From Saccharicrinis carchari (GTDB lineage: Bacteria; Bacteroidota; Bacteroidia; Bacteroidales; Marinilabiliaceae), in contig NZ_FXTB01000006.1 in NCBI RefSeq assembly GCF_900182605.1, positions 186,001 through 250,000 on the forward strand: DNA of 64,000 nucleotides, written 5' to 3'. Made by a program: the position numbers and the translations under genes. Shown piece by piece: positions 63,763 to 64,000 of the stretch; within the stretch, counting starts at the first letter, position 1, and the number at the start of each line of letters is the position of its first letter. A model generated the notes under the pieces. The model saw nothing but the letters and a program-made list of their open reading frames with translations. It ran no database searches and was not told the origin of the DNA.

Positions 63763-64000
63763 ATGGAAAAAATAAGCCCTAAACTATCCAAATACAAAAG
63801 ATTATATCATCAGCTCGAAAAGCTAACCGCTCCGGTTAAGGATCCCACCTCACGCATGGCCACGCTAACAGCGCTACTTCACCACAAAATGAAAGGTTTT
63901 TTCTGGACCGGCTTTTACTTACTCCAAACAGGCGAATTATTAGTGGGTCCCTACCAAGGCCCTGTAGCCTGTCTGCAACTAAAAAAAGACACGGGTGTTT
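63763..64000 (+). CDS. GAF domain free-methionine-(R)-sulfoxide reductase, 3'-truncated by window
   Basis: The frame starts at ATG 63763 and runs to the last base, giving 79 residues. The segment TALLHHKMKGFFWTGFYLL and ELLVGPYQGPVACLQL are the typical GAF-type fRMsr (MsrC) motifs. This cytosolic enzyme reduces free methionine-(R)-sulfoxide with thioredoxin. The catalytic cysteines lie beyond the window except for the one in PVACLQ. The call rests on the visible N-terminal half. Confidence 0.85.
   Translation, partial: MEKISPKLSKYKRLYHQLEKLTAPVKDPTSRMATLTALLHHKMKGFFWTGFYLLQTGELLVGPYQGPVACLQLKKDTGV

Overview
The window comes from a Bacteroidetes (Bacteroidota) genome, most likely an anaerobic or facultative fermenter of the Bacteroidales/Marinilabiliales type. 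The clues are TonB-dependent receptor plus DUF4249 pairs, type IX secretion (T9SS) C-terminal sorting domains on large secreted proteins, promoters of the TTTG-N19-21-TAnnTTTG type, weak Shine-Dalgarno sites, and the order tRNA-tuf-tRNA-secE-nusG-rplKAJL-rpoBC. The species assignment is an inference; no 16S rRNA gene is present.

Bases 1-4500 hold a truncated SulP anion transporter and a minus-strand run: an AstE/AspA-like zinc hydrolase, a formimidoylglutamase-like arginase-fold enzyme and an AlbA_2 (Schlafen-type) protein.

Bases 4691-24205 are the most interesting part. Two different NAD(P)H-linked [FeFe]-hydrogenases bracket a signalling cluster. Set 1 (4691-8182) is a compact trimer of NuoE-, NuoF- and HydA-like subunits. 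Its NuoF-like subunit lacks both the N-terminal 2Fe-2S domain and the C-terminal 2[4Fe-4S] ferredoxin, and its HydA has serine at a canonical H-cluster ligand position. Set 2 (19444-24205) is a full four-subunit HndABCD/electron-bifurcating type with a long NuoF-like subunit and a canonical H-cluster. Between them (8480-19019) lie a small 2Fe-2S protein, a ferredoxin/H-cluster/Fe-S/PAS sensor-like hydrogenase overlapping a SpoIIE-type phosphatase, a DRTGG protein, an RsbW-like ATPase, a second H-cluster-like protein overlapping a second DRTGG protein, a PHP phosphoesterase, a lipoprotein and a second HATPase. The likely job is sensing H2 or redox state and relaying it through protein dephosphorylation/phosphorylation to control of the hydrogenases. 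No hydEFG maturation genes are in the window.

Bases 24493-34609 hold a DUF2007 protein, two paralogous secreted GH16 laminarinase-like glucanases with T9SS tails, a TetR regulator with a perfect palindromic operator, an MDR oxidoreductase, a stray 3' remnant of a NuoE/HydC gene, an aldo/keto reductase, a NamZ-type exo-muramidase and a DUF3467 protein. Bases 34696-49587 are the minus-strand information-processing block: rpoC, rpoB, rplL, rplJ, rplA, rplK, nusG, secE, tRNA-Trp, tuf, tRNA-Thr, tRNA-Gly, tRNA-Tyr, hpf, a Xer-type recombinase and rpsU. Bases 49784-64000 hold a glycerate kinase, iron superoxide dismutase, nitroreductase, a CarboxypepD_reg-like protein, DUF4249 and TonB-dependent receptor genes, an MscS channel, a beta-helix lipoprotein, a 1334-residue BNR-repeat T9SS protein, an ECF sigma factor and the start of a free-methionine-(R)-sulfoxide reductase.

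Intergenic DNA around the hydrogenase cluster is rich in repeats: REP-like palindromes with an AGCCTG core, a diverged inverted repeat flanking the set 2 operon, and a recurrent CTTGATACT motif. These suggest that the cluster has been assembled or rearranged. A promoter followed by a strong hairpin at 58709-58811 is a candidate small RNA or leader attenuator.
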